NCBI GenBank assembly: GCA_964563535.1
Contig: CAZLXP010000001.1
Location: forward strand, 1 to 64,000
Source of the DNA: WVWN01 sp964563535
Lineage (GTDB): Bacteria; RBG-13-66-14; B26-G2; WVWN01
DNA: 64,000 nucleotides
Reading direction: 5' to 3'
The first letter of the stretch is position 1, and each line of letters begins with the position of its first letter. The notes under the pieces are model-generated. The model saw only the letters and a program-made list of their open reading frames with translations, ran no database searches and was not told the origin of the DNA. This document shows positions 18,302 through 25,515 of this stretch, one piece after another. A program made the position numbers and the translations under genes.

Positions 18302-18730
18302 GTGGTTAATAGAGAATGCGGGTTCGATTGCGCGGGCGAGTGCGCCGACCGGGAATGCCACTACTTGCGCGAACTCTCGGGCGCCGCGTTCGGGGCTGTC
18401 TCGTGCTACGGTACCTGCAGCGGCCGATGCGCAGGCCGTTTAGAGGTCGACGCTACACCGCTCGAGCTTCCCCCCTCTCCGCGGGACGTGAAACCAGACC
18501 ACCATACGCGCGCGACGGTCCGGTCGCGCGAACTCTTCTTCGAGCGGAGCGAAGAGCGACGCGCCGGCTCCGAAACGTACGAGGTTTCGTGTGCCGTAGG
18601 ATGTTTCGTAAGCCACGGCGCGGAGACGACAGGCGGTCCAGCGGACTGTTACGGCTCGTGCTTGGGTATATGCTACGGTGCCGCGACGTACCAGGACGTA
18701 GAGGCGCCGACTTCGCACGGCTATAAATAG
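18302..18730 (+). CDS. Cys-rich protein with duplicated CX3CX3C motifs
   Basis: 142 residues from GTG 18302, with AGGAG seven nt upstream. It has 12 cysteines in two clusters: residues 6-43 (CX3CX3CX4C, then SCYGTCSGRC) and 97-124 (SCAVGC, then DCYGSCLGIC). The clusters look like an internal duplication split by a 50-residue charged, Pro/Arg-rich linker. No signal peptide is visible. Such clusters bind metals or are substrates for Cys crosslinking as in RiPP precursors; no radical-SAM gene is nearby. The family is unknown to me. It lies 58 nt after the wall-binding gene and may share its sigma-54 transcript. Confidence 0.6.
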   Translation: MVNRECGFDCAGECADRECHYLRELSGAAFGAVSCYGTCSGRCAGRLEVDATPLELPPSPRDVKPDHHTRATVRSRELFFERSEERRAGSETYEVSCAVGCFVSHGAETTGGPADCYGSCLGICYGAATYQDVEAPTSHGYK

Positions 18731-18926
18731 CGAAATCCCGCCAACAATCCACGCCAGCCGCGGCCGCATAACGAGACAAAACGGTGGCTCGGCCGCGAAC
18801 CGGGATGACACGTTTTGACATAGCGGGACTGTAATAATGGCCCCGCGGTCGGGCAGCCTATTGGTTTACGGCGCGGAAAAGTCGCCGCCGTGGGCGAAGG
18901 CACGGCGATACCGGAAAGAGACGGCC

Positions 18927-19337
18927 TTGGCGGGATTCGACGTGAATATTCTCGTAGTAACCGAGACGCGAGAGGTGGTCGAATTCGTCGAAGCGTCGCC
19001 ACGAGAGAAATGGCGGCCTTCGTTCAACGTTGCGTGGACACGAGAGGTTTCCCGAAGGCCTAACACGGCCTCGACGAAACGGTGTCCGCTTCGCGCCAAC
19101 GGACCTTTCACTTTCGGAAACCAACCGCTCGGGGCAGCGGCAGCGTTCTGGCTCCTCGCCCCGGACGTCGCCGTACTCTCACTGACGCCGCCCGAGCGGG
19201 AGGAAGTCACCCGCCCGTGTCTCTCCCGCGGCGCCCGGGAACGCGTCGTCGCGGGGCGGATTACGGAAGAGCGGTTACGCCGGGCGATAGTCTATGCTAT
19301 CGCCGGGAATGGGTCGCCCGTACATACGATGAACTAA
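18927..19337 (+). CDS. Degenerate receiver-like protein
   Basis: The frame opens upstream (ATG 18837, no ribosome site), but TTG 18927 follows AAAGAGACGGCC and gives MAGFDVNILVVTETREVVEFVE, the first strand-helix of a receiver with the acidic pair lost (TETR). Later APDVAVLSLTPPE looks like the phospho-Asp strand without its Asp, and ITEERLRRAIVYAIAG matches the last receiver helix. The centre (about 40-80) is poorly folded-looking, so a frameshift or deletion inside is possible. It resembles the next gene in layout. It is either a pseudo-receiver or a decaying copy. Confidence 0.4.
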   Translation: MAGFDVNILVVTETREVVEFVEASPREKWRPSFNVAWTREVSRRPNTASTKRCPLRANGPFTFGNQPLGAAAAFWLLAPDVAVLSLTPPEREEVTRPCLSRGARERVVAGRITEERLRRAIVYAIAGNGSPVHTMN

Positions 19338-19421
19338 CGCGGCAGTCGAAGTAAACCGGCCTACGCGGCGTAGCGTGCGGCGCCCGACACGCCGGAAATA
19401 GTCGGCAAAGGAGGTGCAATC

Positions 19422-19838
19422 GTGAAACGGGACGAATTCAACGTCTTGGTATTTGAAGATGATGGCGCGGTCGCGTTACTTGTCCAAACGTTGCTAGGGA
19501 ACGCGGCGCGCCCTCGGTTTCGTGTAAAATACGCGGCCGAGATCGGTGCGGGCCTTAAACACCTTAGGGAAGAAAGATTCGACGTCGTCTTAGTCGATAT
19601 CTCTTGGACGTGGAACGCCGATCCCGCGGTTTTAAAGAAGATACGTATCTTCGCGCCGGAGGCGGCCGTCGTTTTACTGGCCGACCGGAACGCCGTAACG
19701 TCACGGGCCCACGACTCTGATTACGCGGCCGAAGGCTTGCTCGTAAATGGGGAATTCGACGCCGAGCTACTAAAGAGCACACTAGGGCGCGCCGTCGCGC
19801 GGCGCCGGGTCCGGGAGTTACCCCATATTTACAGTTAA
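19422..19838 (+). CDS. Atypical single-domain receiver protein
   Basis: 138 residues from GTG 19422 behind AAAGGAGGTGCAATC. MKRDEFNVLVFEDDGAVALLVQ gives the acidic pocket and VVLVDISWTWN the phosphoacceptor Asp; VVLLADRN and LLVNGEF replace the normal Thr/Ser and Lys-Pro switch residues, so signalling may be altered. The C-terminal helix ELLKSTLGRAVARRRVREL is normal for receivers. No output domain is present. It follows the degenerate receiver and the Cys-rich gene on the same strand and may belong to the same transcript. Confidence 0.7.
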   Translation: MKRDEFNVLVFEDDGAVALLVQTLLGNAARPRFRVKYAAEIGAGLKHLREERFDVVLVDISWTWNADPAVLKKIRIFAPEAAVVLLADRNAVTSRAHDSDYAAEGLLVNGEFDAELLKSTLGRAVARRRVRELPHIYS

Positions 19839-19953
19839 CGTCTTTCCCATATTGTTATCTTCACTTTCCCTTCCGGAGCGCCTAGGCGCTCGGGGGCTCG
19901 CCCCAACCGGATCCGAAGCGGTTTAGATCTTAGTACGTAACCCGCCGGCGCTA

Positions 19954-20532
19954 CTAGTTGAGGTTGATCAAAACGCGCCAAGACGGGTGGACGCCGCGGA
20001 AGTACGGCGGCGAGCCAAAGGGGATCTCGTCCCACCGCCATTCCGGAAGGATCATAAAAGCGGGGGAAATTTGAAACGCGGGGCCGACGAAGTAGGATTT
20101 GCCCACGTTGCGCTTTCTCAGCGTCATACGGCCGCCGGCCTCGCCGCCGCCGATCAACGTTAGGCCGGCGCCGCCTTGGACGTAGAAGGGCGCCCAGACC
20201 CAGAAGTAGGCCCGTACGTCCGCGTACCCGGAGGCGAGGTAATACGTCGCGCCCCCCCGCACTTCGCCGGCGTCGAGCCCCGCGGCGAAGTCGAATGCGG
20301 CGAGGTCCTCGCGGATCGGCGTACAAACCAACCGCAAGCCGAAAACAGGGCCTTGGGCATACGTCCCGACCTCTTCTTCCAGGTAATACTGACCGTACGC
20401 GTTGACCGCCCAGCCGAACGCGCTGTGCCGATGCCATCGGTCGTCCTTGGCGGCGTACGCCGGACATGCCAGCGCCCCGGCAAGTACCAGAACTGTCCAA
20501 TTATTTAACACTCGTTTTTGACTCTTTGTCAT
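19954..20532 (-). CDS. Secreted/outer-membrane small protein, probably leaderless mRNA
   Basis: 192 residues starting MTKSQKRVLNN with a signal peptide (WTVLVLAGALACPAYAA). The mature part has repeated amphipathic aromatic strands (NAYGQYYLEEEVGTYAQGP, GGATYYLASGYADVRAYFWVWAPF, YVQGGAGLTLIGG) and ends in a hydrophobic strand (SWRVLINLN), as in small outer-membrane barrels. I do not know the family. No Shine-Dalgarno precedes the ATG; a perfect sigma-70 promoter ends 5 nt before it, so the message is probably leaderless. An overlapping Arg-rich frame on the same strand is a shadow. 19839-19953 holds no gene. Confidence 0.7.
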   Translation of the reverse strand: MTKSQKRVLNNWTVLVLAGALACPAYAAKDDRWHRHSAFGWAVNAYGQYYLEEEVGTYAQGPVFGLRLVCTPIREDLAAFDFAAGLDAGEVRGGATYYLASGYADVRAYFWVWAPFYVQGGAGLTLIGGGEAGGRMTLRKRNVGKSYFVGPAFQISPAFMILPEWRWDEIPFGSPPYFRGVHPSWRVLINLN

Positions 20533-20537
20533 AACAT

Positions 20538-20566
20538 ATTATAACCGAGAAAGGAGCCGATGTCAA
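20538..20566 (-). promoter_or_regulatory. Perfect consensus sigma-70 promoter (leaderless start)
   Basis: On the minus strand: TTGACA (20561-20566), 17-nt spacer, TATAAT (20538-20543). Both hexamers are exact consensus. The ATG of the 19954-20532 gene begins only 5 nt after the -10 box, where transcription should start. Confidence 0.85.
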
Positions 20567-20773
20567 ACGGGGACAGCAAAAAACCTCGGGCCACCTATTA
20601 ACTACCTCATTTAACGCCACGCCACGGGAAATCGTTCGAACCGGGGTCGCTCTCCCGGAACAGTTTCAAAAGGGCGTCGGCAGTGGATATGGCCTCGAGG
20701 GTGCGACGGCATTCGTGGAGGTGAGTATAGGGATCGTTAACCCGGCGCGGCGTTAAAACGCTTCACCTACCGG

Positions 20774-20821
20774 CACCGTATCCCCCGTGCCCTCGGCCGT
20801 GTGAAGGCCGTTTTTAAATAA
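20774..20821 (+). pseudogene. Remnant of an NHL-propeller gene 3' end
   Basis: The plus strand reads LGRVKAVFK then TAA, the same tail that ends all NHL-repeat proteins of this window, preceded by a few codons out of frame. The rest of the gene is gone. The following terminator is nearly identical to the one after the NHL gene at 38472-39431, so this is the scar of a sixth copy. The rest of 20567-21012 carries only this scar, the terminator and a second remnant. Confidence 0.65.
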
Positions 20822-20841
20822 CGGCATAACGCAAACGAAAC

Positions 20842-20868
20842 GCCGCCCTACCGGGGCGGCCTTTTTTA
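20842..20868 (+). terminator. Rho-independent terminator
   Basis: GCCGCCC, short loop, GGGGCGGC followed by CTTTTTT. It matches the terminator at 39452-39477 in sequence and flanks, showing common descent of the two NHL loci. Confidence 0.8.
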
Positions 20869-20883
20869 TTTCAACTCGGCTCA

Positions 20884-20996
20884 TCAGTAATACCCCGATA
20901 TCTTCAACTGCTCCGCGCCGCGCTCGCGGCGGAACTTCACGTTGAGGATAAGCCCCACCGCCCGGGACGAAGGCCGTCACCGCGCCGCCTTTGTAT
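20884..20996 (-). pseudogene. Remnant of a convergent beta-barrel-like gene C-terminus
   Basis: Minus-strand reading gives AVTAFVPG, a frameshift, then VGLILNVKFRRER and EQLKISGYY with a TGA stop at 20884. The last strand-like piece resembles the end of an outer-membrane barrel. A related tail (ADQLKMAAYY, stop) lies after the NHL gene terminator near 39490-39530, so the ancestral arrangement was NHL gene, shared terminator, convergent barrel gene. No intact copy is in the window. Confidence 0.45.
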
Positions 20997-21012
20997 CGTA
21001 GGCCAGGAATTT

Positions 21013-21041
21013 TTGCATCGCGGCCCTGAACCTGCTATATT
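21013..21041 (+). promoter_or_regulatory. Sigma-70 promoter of NHL gene A
   Basis: TTGCAT (21013-21018), 17-nt spacer, TATATT (21036-21041). The same layout and spacer length occur before NHL gene E at 38358-38386, with most bases conserved. Confidence 0.75.
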
Positions 21042-21061
21042 TTATATATATACCGAAATTC

Positions 21062-21075
21062 GTGAATTAAATCAC
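21062..21075 (+). promoter_or_regulatory. GTGA-N6-TCAC inverted repeat, candidate operator
   Basis: GTGAATTAAATCAC lies about 20 nt after the -10 box. A perfect version (GTGAATTAATTCAC) lies at the same distance in front of NHL gene E (38408-38421). The form matches the core of CRP/FNR-type sites. Its place downstream of the promoter would suit repression. Confidence 0.5.
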
Positions 21076-21126
21076 AAATTACCGAAATTAACTATACGAT
21101 TTCAATTAACCGAGAGGAGAGGCCCT

Positions 21127-22098
21127 ATGAGAAACGTTTCTTGGATGGCGCTCGCGGCGGCGCTCGTCGCCGCGCCGGCCTTCGGCGATTGGGTCTACGA
21201 GGGCCAGTGGGGGTCGCGCGGGTCGGGTAACGGCCAGTTCAACACCCCGACGGGTGTAAGCGCCGCCGCGAGCGGTAACGTCTACGTCGCCGATTACAAC
21301 AACTACCGCATACAATACTTCACCGCCACCGGCTCCTACGTCGGCAAGTGGGGTTCGAAAGGTTCCGGTAATGGCCAGTTCGATGGCCCGTGGGGCGTCG
21401 CCGTCGCCCCCTCGAGCGGCAACGTCTACGTCACGGATATCGGTAACAACCGCGTCCAATACTTCACCGCTACCGGCTCTTACCTCGGCCTGTGGGGCTC
21501 GTACGGCTCGGGAGACGGCCAGTTCAGATCCCCCTGCGGCGTCGCCGTCGCCCCCGGCGGCGACGTCTACGTCGCGGACCAGTCCAACAACCGAGTACAG
21601 TACTTTACCGCCACGGGTTCCTACCTCGGCAAGTGGGGCTCGAACGGCTCCGGTAACGGGCAGTTCTATTGGCCTGCCGGCGTCGCCGTAACCCCCGATA
21701 ACAAAGTATACGTCGCAGATACGATGAACCACCGTGTCCAATACTTCACCGCGACGGGTTCCTACCTCGGCAAGTAGGGCTCTTTCGGCTCAGGCAACGG
21801 CCAGTTCGATTACCCGTACGGCGTCGCCGTAGCCCCCTCGAGCGGCGACGTCTACGTCGCCGAACAGGTCAACAACCGCGTCCAATACTTCACCTCTACC
21901 GGTTCCTACCTGGGTAAGTGGGGCTCGGGCGGCACGGGCAACGGCCAATTTGATTGGCCTTGCGGAGTATGTCTCAACGTCGGCGGCTCGCGTGTCTACG
22001 TCCCCGACCAAAGGAACCACCGCATCCAATATTTCAAGTGGGTCAATACGGCCGTAGCCCCCGCTTCCCTCGGCCGCGTGAAGGCGTTGTTTAAGTAA
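21127..22098 (+). pseudogene. NHL-repeat propeller protein A, interrupted by in-frame TAG
   Basis: ATG 21127 follows GAGAGGAGAGGCCCT. The frame encodes a signal peptide (MALAAALVAAPAFGDWVYEG) and NHL repeats of about 47 residues (WGSxGSGNGQF ... GVAVAPxGNVYVADxxNNRVQYFTATGSYLGK). At 21775-21777 a TAG replaces the invariant Trp codon TGG of the next repeat. Translation resumes in frame through two more repeats to the family tail SLGRVKALFK and TAA at 22096. The intact length would be 323 residues, equal to its paralogues, so one G to A change explains the break. A truncated 216-residue product could still be made. NHL gene B follows 71 nt later. Confidence 0.8.
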
Positions 22099-22169
22099 CG
22101 TGGGTGGCGCCGGGGAGAACCCTGCACCGCTCCGCTTTTTACGGCCGCGTAGGCCGTAGAGGAGGAACC

Positions 22170-23135
22170 ATGAGGAATTATATTTCAGCAACAGCGATCG
22201 TGATAACGCTCGCGTTGACCGCGCCCGCCGTCGGCGACTGGGTCTACGAGGGCAAGTGGGGCTCGCTGGGCTCGGGTAACAGCCAGTTTAACCAACCGGC
22301 CGGCGTCGCCGTCGCCCCCGCTAGCAATAACGTCTACGTAGCCGACCAGTATAACCACCGCATCCAATACTTCACCGCCACCGGCTCCTACCTCGGCCAG
22401 TGGGGTTCGTACGGCACGGGTAACGGCCTGTTAAATCGCCCGTACGGCTTAGTCGTCGCCCCCGCGAGCGGCAACGTCTACGTCGCTGATTTCTACAACC
22501 ACCGCGTCCAATACTTCACCGCCACCGGCTCCTACCTCGGCCAGTGGGGTTCGCGCGGCTCGGGTAACGGCCAGTTTAATTGGCCGATGGGCGTCGCGGT
22601 CGCCCCCGCGAGTGGCAACGTCTACGTCACCGATGGCGGCAACAACCGCATACAATATTTCACCGCCACCGGCTCCTACCTCGGGCAGTGGGGTAGTTCC
22701 CTTTTACCGGAATTAGGCGTCGTCGTCGCCCCCGCGAGCGGTAACGTCTACGTAGCGGATTTCCGGAACAACCGCGTCCAATACTTCACCGCCACCGGCT
22801 CCTACCTCGGCCAATGGGGCTCCGTCGGCACGGGTAACGGCCAGTTCAACGGCCCGGACGACGTAGACGTCGCCCCGGGGGGCGACGTCTACATCAGCGA
22901 TTACGGCAACGACCGCATCCAATACTTCACGGCGAGCGGCTCCTACCTCGGCAAGTGGGGCTCAAGCGGGTCGGGCAACGGCCAGTTCAACCGCCCCGTC
23001 GGAGTATGTTTCAACGTCGGCGGCACGCGCTTCTACGTCGCCGAAATGTCGGGCGCACGCATCCAATATTTCAAATGGGTCAACACAACCATTGCCCCCG
23101 CCTCCCTCGGCCGTGTGAAGGCATTATTTAAATAA
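22170..23135 (+). CDS. Secreted NHL-repeat propeller protein B
   Basis: ATG 22170 behind GGAGGAACC; 321 residues. A signal peptide (MRNYISATAIVITLALTAPAVGDW) is followed by six NHL-like repeats, each with WGS, GSGNGQF, a Pro/Gly turn, NVYVADxxNNRIQYF and ATGSYLGQ. This is the arrangement of a six-bladed beta-propeller. The end is the shared tail APASLGRVKALFK. NHL propellers bind proteins or ligands; here the export signal and tail suggest a surface or periplasmic role. It is probably cotranscribed with gene A and ends at the terminator at 23157. Confidence 0.88.
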   Translation: MRNYISATAIVITLALTAPAVGDWVYEGKWGSLGSGNSQFNQPAGVAVAPASNNVYVADQYNHRIQYFTATGSYLGQWGSYGTGNGLLNRPYGLVVAPASGNVYVADFYNHRVQYFTATGSYLGQWGSRGSGNGQFNWPMGVAVAPASGNVYVTDGGNNRIQYFTATGSYLGQWGSSLLPELGVVVAPASGNVYVADFRNNRVQYFTATGSYLGQWGSVGTGNGQFNGPDDVDVAPGGDVYISDYGNDRIQYFTASGSYLGKWGSSGSGNGQFNRPVGVCFNVGGTRFYVAEMSGARIQYFKWVNTTIAPASLGRVKALFK

Positions 23136-23156
23136 GGGCTACGCTGGAATTATTAA

Positions 23157-23181
23157 GGCGGCCGTCGGGCCGCCTTTTTTT
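23157..23181 (+). terminator. Rho-independent terminator after NHL gene B
   Basis: GGCGGCC, GTC loop, GGCCGCC, then seven T. It forms the outer edge of the left inverted-repeat arm that continues to 23335. Confidence 0.85.
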
Positions 23182-23184
23182 GGG

Positions 23185-23335
23185 TTAATTTTGTGTCACC
23201 CCCACCGCGAGTTGCGCTTAACTGCCGGCAATAGCCCGTAACGTCCGGAGGGGCTTAACTCGTATAAAACACAGGCAGTTGCGCGATTTTAGTTGCGGTT
23301 ATTAGATTCGTCAAAAACGGCCGGTTTAAAATTTA
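23185..23335. repeat. Left arm of a ~150-bp imperfect inverted repeat
   Basis: Reading 23185-23335 forward and 25460-25310 as reverse complement gives the same string with scattered changes: TTAATTTTGTGTCAC, the ACCGCGA block, a GTCCGGAG block, ATAAAACACAGG, GCGATTTT and ATTCGTC match. By eye about three quarters of positions agree. Terminator hairpins border both arms on the outside. The arms enclose a small gene, NHL gene C and a HicB-like gene. 23336-23556 holds no gene that I can see. Confidence 0.75.
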
Positions 23336-23556
23336 ATCTCCGCGCAACGTAGGGCATTCTCGCAAGCCTTTTTTTCTTGTATTCATTAGGCCCGGTTAAA
23401 AAGCCTCGGCTATTCCGTTTTTAACGCCCCTTTGGGGCCACCACGGGCCCCGCCCCCGGCGCGCGTCCTGGCCACACGCCCTCGTGCGTCCTGTGCCGTC
23501 CCGGGGCCGCCCGCCGCTCCGCCTCGGCCTCGTAGCTCCGGCCGTATTTTACCGTC

Positions 23557-23799
23557 TTATTCGGCGGGGGGCCCCCGCAACATCGCCGCCAGTAGTTGCG
23601 CCTCGCGCGTACCGGCCCGCGCCGCGATGACGTCTACCAGCAAGCTCCGTTTCACCTTCAACTGCGGCTGGCGTTCAACCACGCTATACGGTGGGCCGCC
23701 GCAACATTCGCCGGCTATGTCGTTTAGAAGTTTCTGCAGCCATAGGACGTCCCAAAACAGAAACCCGGCGACCTCGGATAGCGTATATTCGTCTCGCAC
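23557..23799 (-). CDS. Small hypothetical protein (80 aa)
   Basis: GTG 23799 follows GGAGGTTGAG, a good ribosome site. The product begins MRDEYTLSEVAGFLFWDVLWLQKLL, an amphipathic helix pair, then CCGGPP, and a basic middle with another helix (AGTREAQLLAAMLRGPP). Two adjacent Cys are the only striking residues. I know no family. It lies inside the inverted-repeat unit and 109 nt downstream of NHL gene C on the same strand. Confidence 0.5.
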   Translation of the reverse strand: MRDEYTLSEVAGFLFWDVLWLQKLLNDIAGECCGGPPYSVVERQPQLKVKRSLLVDVIAARAGTREAQLLAAMLRGPPAE

Positions 23800-23907
23800 C
23801 TCAACCTCCGCTGTAGTTTGCTCCCTGTCATTTTAGTCTACGATAATGTCCTTTAAGTTAGACAACGGTCGCGGCCACCTTCCGGGCGCCGGCGAGGTCG
23901 TTAAGGT

Positions 23908-24879
23908 TTATTTAAACAACGCCTTCACCCGGCCGAGGGAGGCGGGCGCAACGGCGTACTCCGTATCCTTGAAATATTGGACGCGGTCGTTAAGCTCGTC
24001 CGCTATATAAGCCCGGGGGCCCTTTACAGTTATACCCCCAGGTTTATTGAATTCGCCGTTACCCGTCCCGGACTTCCCCCACTTCCCGAGGAAGGACCCG
24101 GTAGCCGTGAAATACTGGACGCGGTGGTTGTTCAGGTCGGTCACGAGGACCGTTCCGTTCGGCAAAAAGGCCACGTCGCAGGGGCAATCGAACTCGCCGT
24201 CGCCGGTACCCTTCGAACCCCACTTGCCCAGGAAGCTGCCCGCCCCCGTGAAGTATTGGACGCGGTGGTTCATAGAATCGGCTACGTAGACCTTACCGTC
24301 TAGTGAGAAACCTACGCCGTCGGGGTTATAGAATTCGCCGTCGCCGGAACCCAACGAGCCCCACTTGCCGAGGAAGGTTGCTTTCGAACCGCTCACCTTG
24401 AAGTATTGAATGCGATGGTTGCCGGTATCCGCTACGTAAATGTTACCGCCGGGCGCGACAGCTATACCCCGAGGGCCGTTGAATTCACCGTCGCCCGAAC
24501 CCTGCGAGCCCCACCCGCCGACGTACGAGCCGGTCTGGGTAAAGAACTGGACGCGATGGTTGCCCCGTTCGGTTACGTAGAGGTCGCCCCTAGACCCAGG
24601 GGCAACGCCCACCGGTTCGATAAACTGGCCGCTGCCGGTCCCAGGCGTACCCCATTTGCCCCTAAAGGACCCGTTTTCGCTGAAGTATTGGACGCGATGG
24701 TTAGTGGAATCGACGACGTAAATTAAGCCGTTGGCGCCGACGGCGACGTCGGTGGGGATTTGGAATTCGCCATTACCCGTACCGCGCTTGCCCCATTGGC
24801 CTTCGTAGACCCAAGCTCCGTAGACCGCGGCGGCCGCCAGCGCCAAAACCGCAACCGTTAAAAATGCCCTGCGTTTCAT
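23908..24879 (-). CDS. Secreted NHL-repeat propeller protein C
   Basis: 323 residues, ATG 24879 behind AAAGGAGAGGGAA. Signal peptide MKRRAFLTVAVLALAAAAVYGAW. Six NHL blades of the same consensus as A and B but more diverged (WGKRGTGNGEF, LIYVVDSTNHRVQYF), ending in the common tail APASLGRVKALFK. The first three blades keep fewer identities to the other copies, so this is an older branch. It is the main cargo between the inverted-repeat arms. 24880-25131 upstream holds a possible 60-codon frame without ribosome site that I do not accept as a gene. Confidence 0.85.
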   Translation of the reverse strand: MKRRAFLTVAVLALAAAAVYGAWVYEGQWGKRGTGNGEFQIPTDVAVGANGLIYVVDSTNHRVQYFSENGSFRGKWGTPGTGSGQFIEPVGVAPGSRGDLYVTERGNHRVQFFTQTGSYVGGWGSQGSGDGEFNGPRGIAVAPGGNIYVADTGNHRIQYFKVSGSKATFLGKWGSLGSGDGEFYNPDGVGFSLDGKVYVADSMNHRVQYFTGAGSFLGKWGSKGTGDGEFDCPCDVAFLPNGTVLVTDLNNHRVQYFTATGSFLGKWGKSGTGNGEFNKPGGITVKGPRAYIADELNDRVQYFKDTEYAVAPASLGRVKALFK

Positions 24880-25131
24880 TTCCCTCTCCTTTGACGTTAA
24901 TGGTTACCCAGTATGATTCAACCTTGTACCGCTTCTCAGGCGCCGCCTCGAAGCCGCTCTTCACCGAGCAGTACGGCCGGTTGTAGCGCCTCAAAAAAAC
25001 TTTCCCGTCCCGGCGCCTGAGCGACGCGATGGTATTATACAACACGTCGTTCATTGGGACAACTCTTGTTTCGTTGTTCTTCGAGTCGACGACGCGGAGC
25101 TGGCGGCGCGTATAATATTTAAAGTGGTCTT

Positions 25132-25311
25132 ATGAAAATAACGGTTAAGTTGGTCCCGGCGGAGGAAGGCGGGTATACGGTGTATATCCCGGCGTTGCCC
25201 GGATGCATTAGCGAGGGCGATACGCGCGAGGAGGCGCTGGCCAACATCAAGGAGGCGTTAGCGTTATACCTCGAGCCGGGGTGGCGGAACAGGCAGACGC
25301 AGCGGACTTAA
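25132..25311 (+). CDS. HicB-family antitoxin-like protein (59 aa) ending inside a tRNA fragment
   Basis: MKITVKLVPAEEGGYTVYIPALPGC then SEGDTREEALANIKEALALYLE is the HicB RNase H-like partial fold, normally an antitoxin to HicA. ATG 25132 lies 15 nt after a TATAAT (25111-25116). No HicA partner is next to it. The last eight or so codons (GWRNRQTQRT) are not HicB sequence: they are read through the 5' half of a tRNA-Leu gene, so the natural C-terminus was lost in a rearrangement. It may be an orphan regulator or a truncated relic. Confidence 0.75.
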   Translation: MKITVKLVPAEEGGYTVYIPALPGCISEGDTREEALANIKEALALYLEPGWRNRQTQRT

Positions 25312-25315
25312 AATC
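25275..25315 (+). pseudogene. 5' half of a tRNA-Leu(UAA) gene
   Basis: From GCCGGGG the plus strand follows a tRNA-Leu through the D arm (GGCAGACGC) and anticodon stem to CTTAAAA with anticodon UAA, then departs: the anticodon stem is not closed and no variable arm or T arm follows. A second such half lies at 38254-38292. The break inside the anticodon region is a common crossover site for elements that integrate in tRNA genes. Confidence 0.8.
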
Positions 25316-25460
25316 TTAAACGAGCCGTTTTCGACGAATCGAATAGGGGTAACGAAAATCGCGTAAAGACCTGTGTTTTATGAGAGTTAAAGCGCTCCGG
25401 ACATTACCGACTATTACTGGCAGTTCAGGGCAATTCGCGGTGGGTGTGACACAAAATTAA
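25310..25460. repeat. Right arm of a ~150-bp imperfect inverted repeat
   Basis: Partner of the arm at 23185-23335. Its inner end touches the tRNA-Leu half and its outer end runs into the AAAAAAGGCGCC hairpin at 25464. No gene lies in it. Confidence 0.75.
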
Positions 25461-25463
25461 CAC

Positions 25464-25494
25464 AAAAAAGGCGCCCGACGAGCGTGCCTTTTTT
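25464..25494. terminator. Bidirectional terminator
   Basis: AAAAAAGGCGC ... CGTGCC TTTTTT hairpin, T tracts on both strands. On the minus strand it ends the operon 25516-26720; in sequence it is also the counterpart of the terminator at 23157. Confidence 0.7.
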
Positions 25495-25515
25495 ATTAAA
25501 CTTCAACGACTACGA

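Noticed and set aside
19835..20500. 221-codon Arg-rich frame overlapping 19954-20532 on the same strand
   Set aside because: Arg/Gly-rich shadow; the alternative frame has a signal peptide, strand pattern and an exact consensus promoter.
24773..25054. 93-codon minus frame upstream of NHL gene C
   Set aside because: The first 55 codons look mildly protein-like but there is no ribosome site and the rest overlaps the NHL gene in another frame; it may be a relic.
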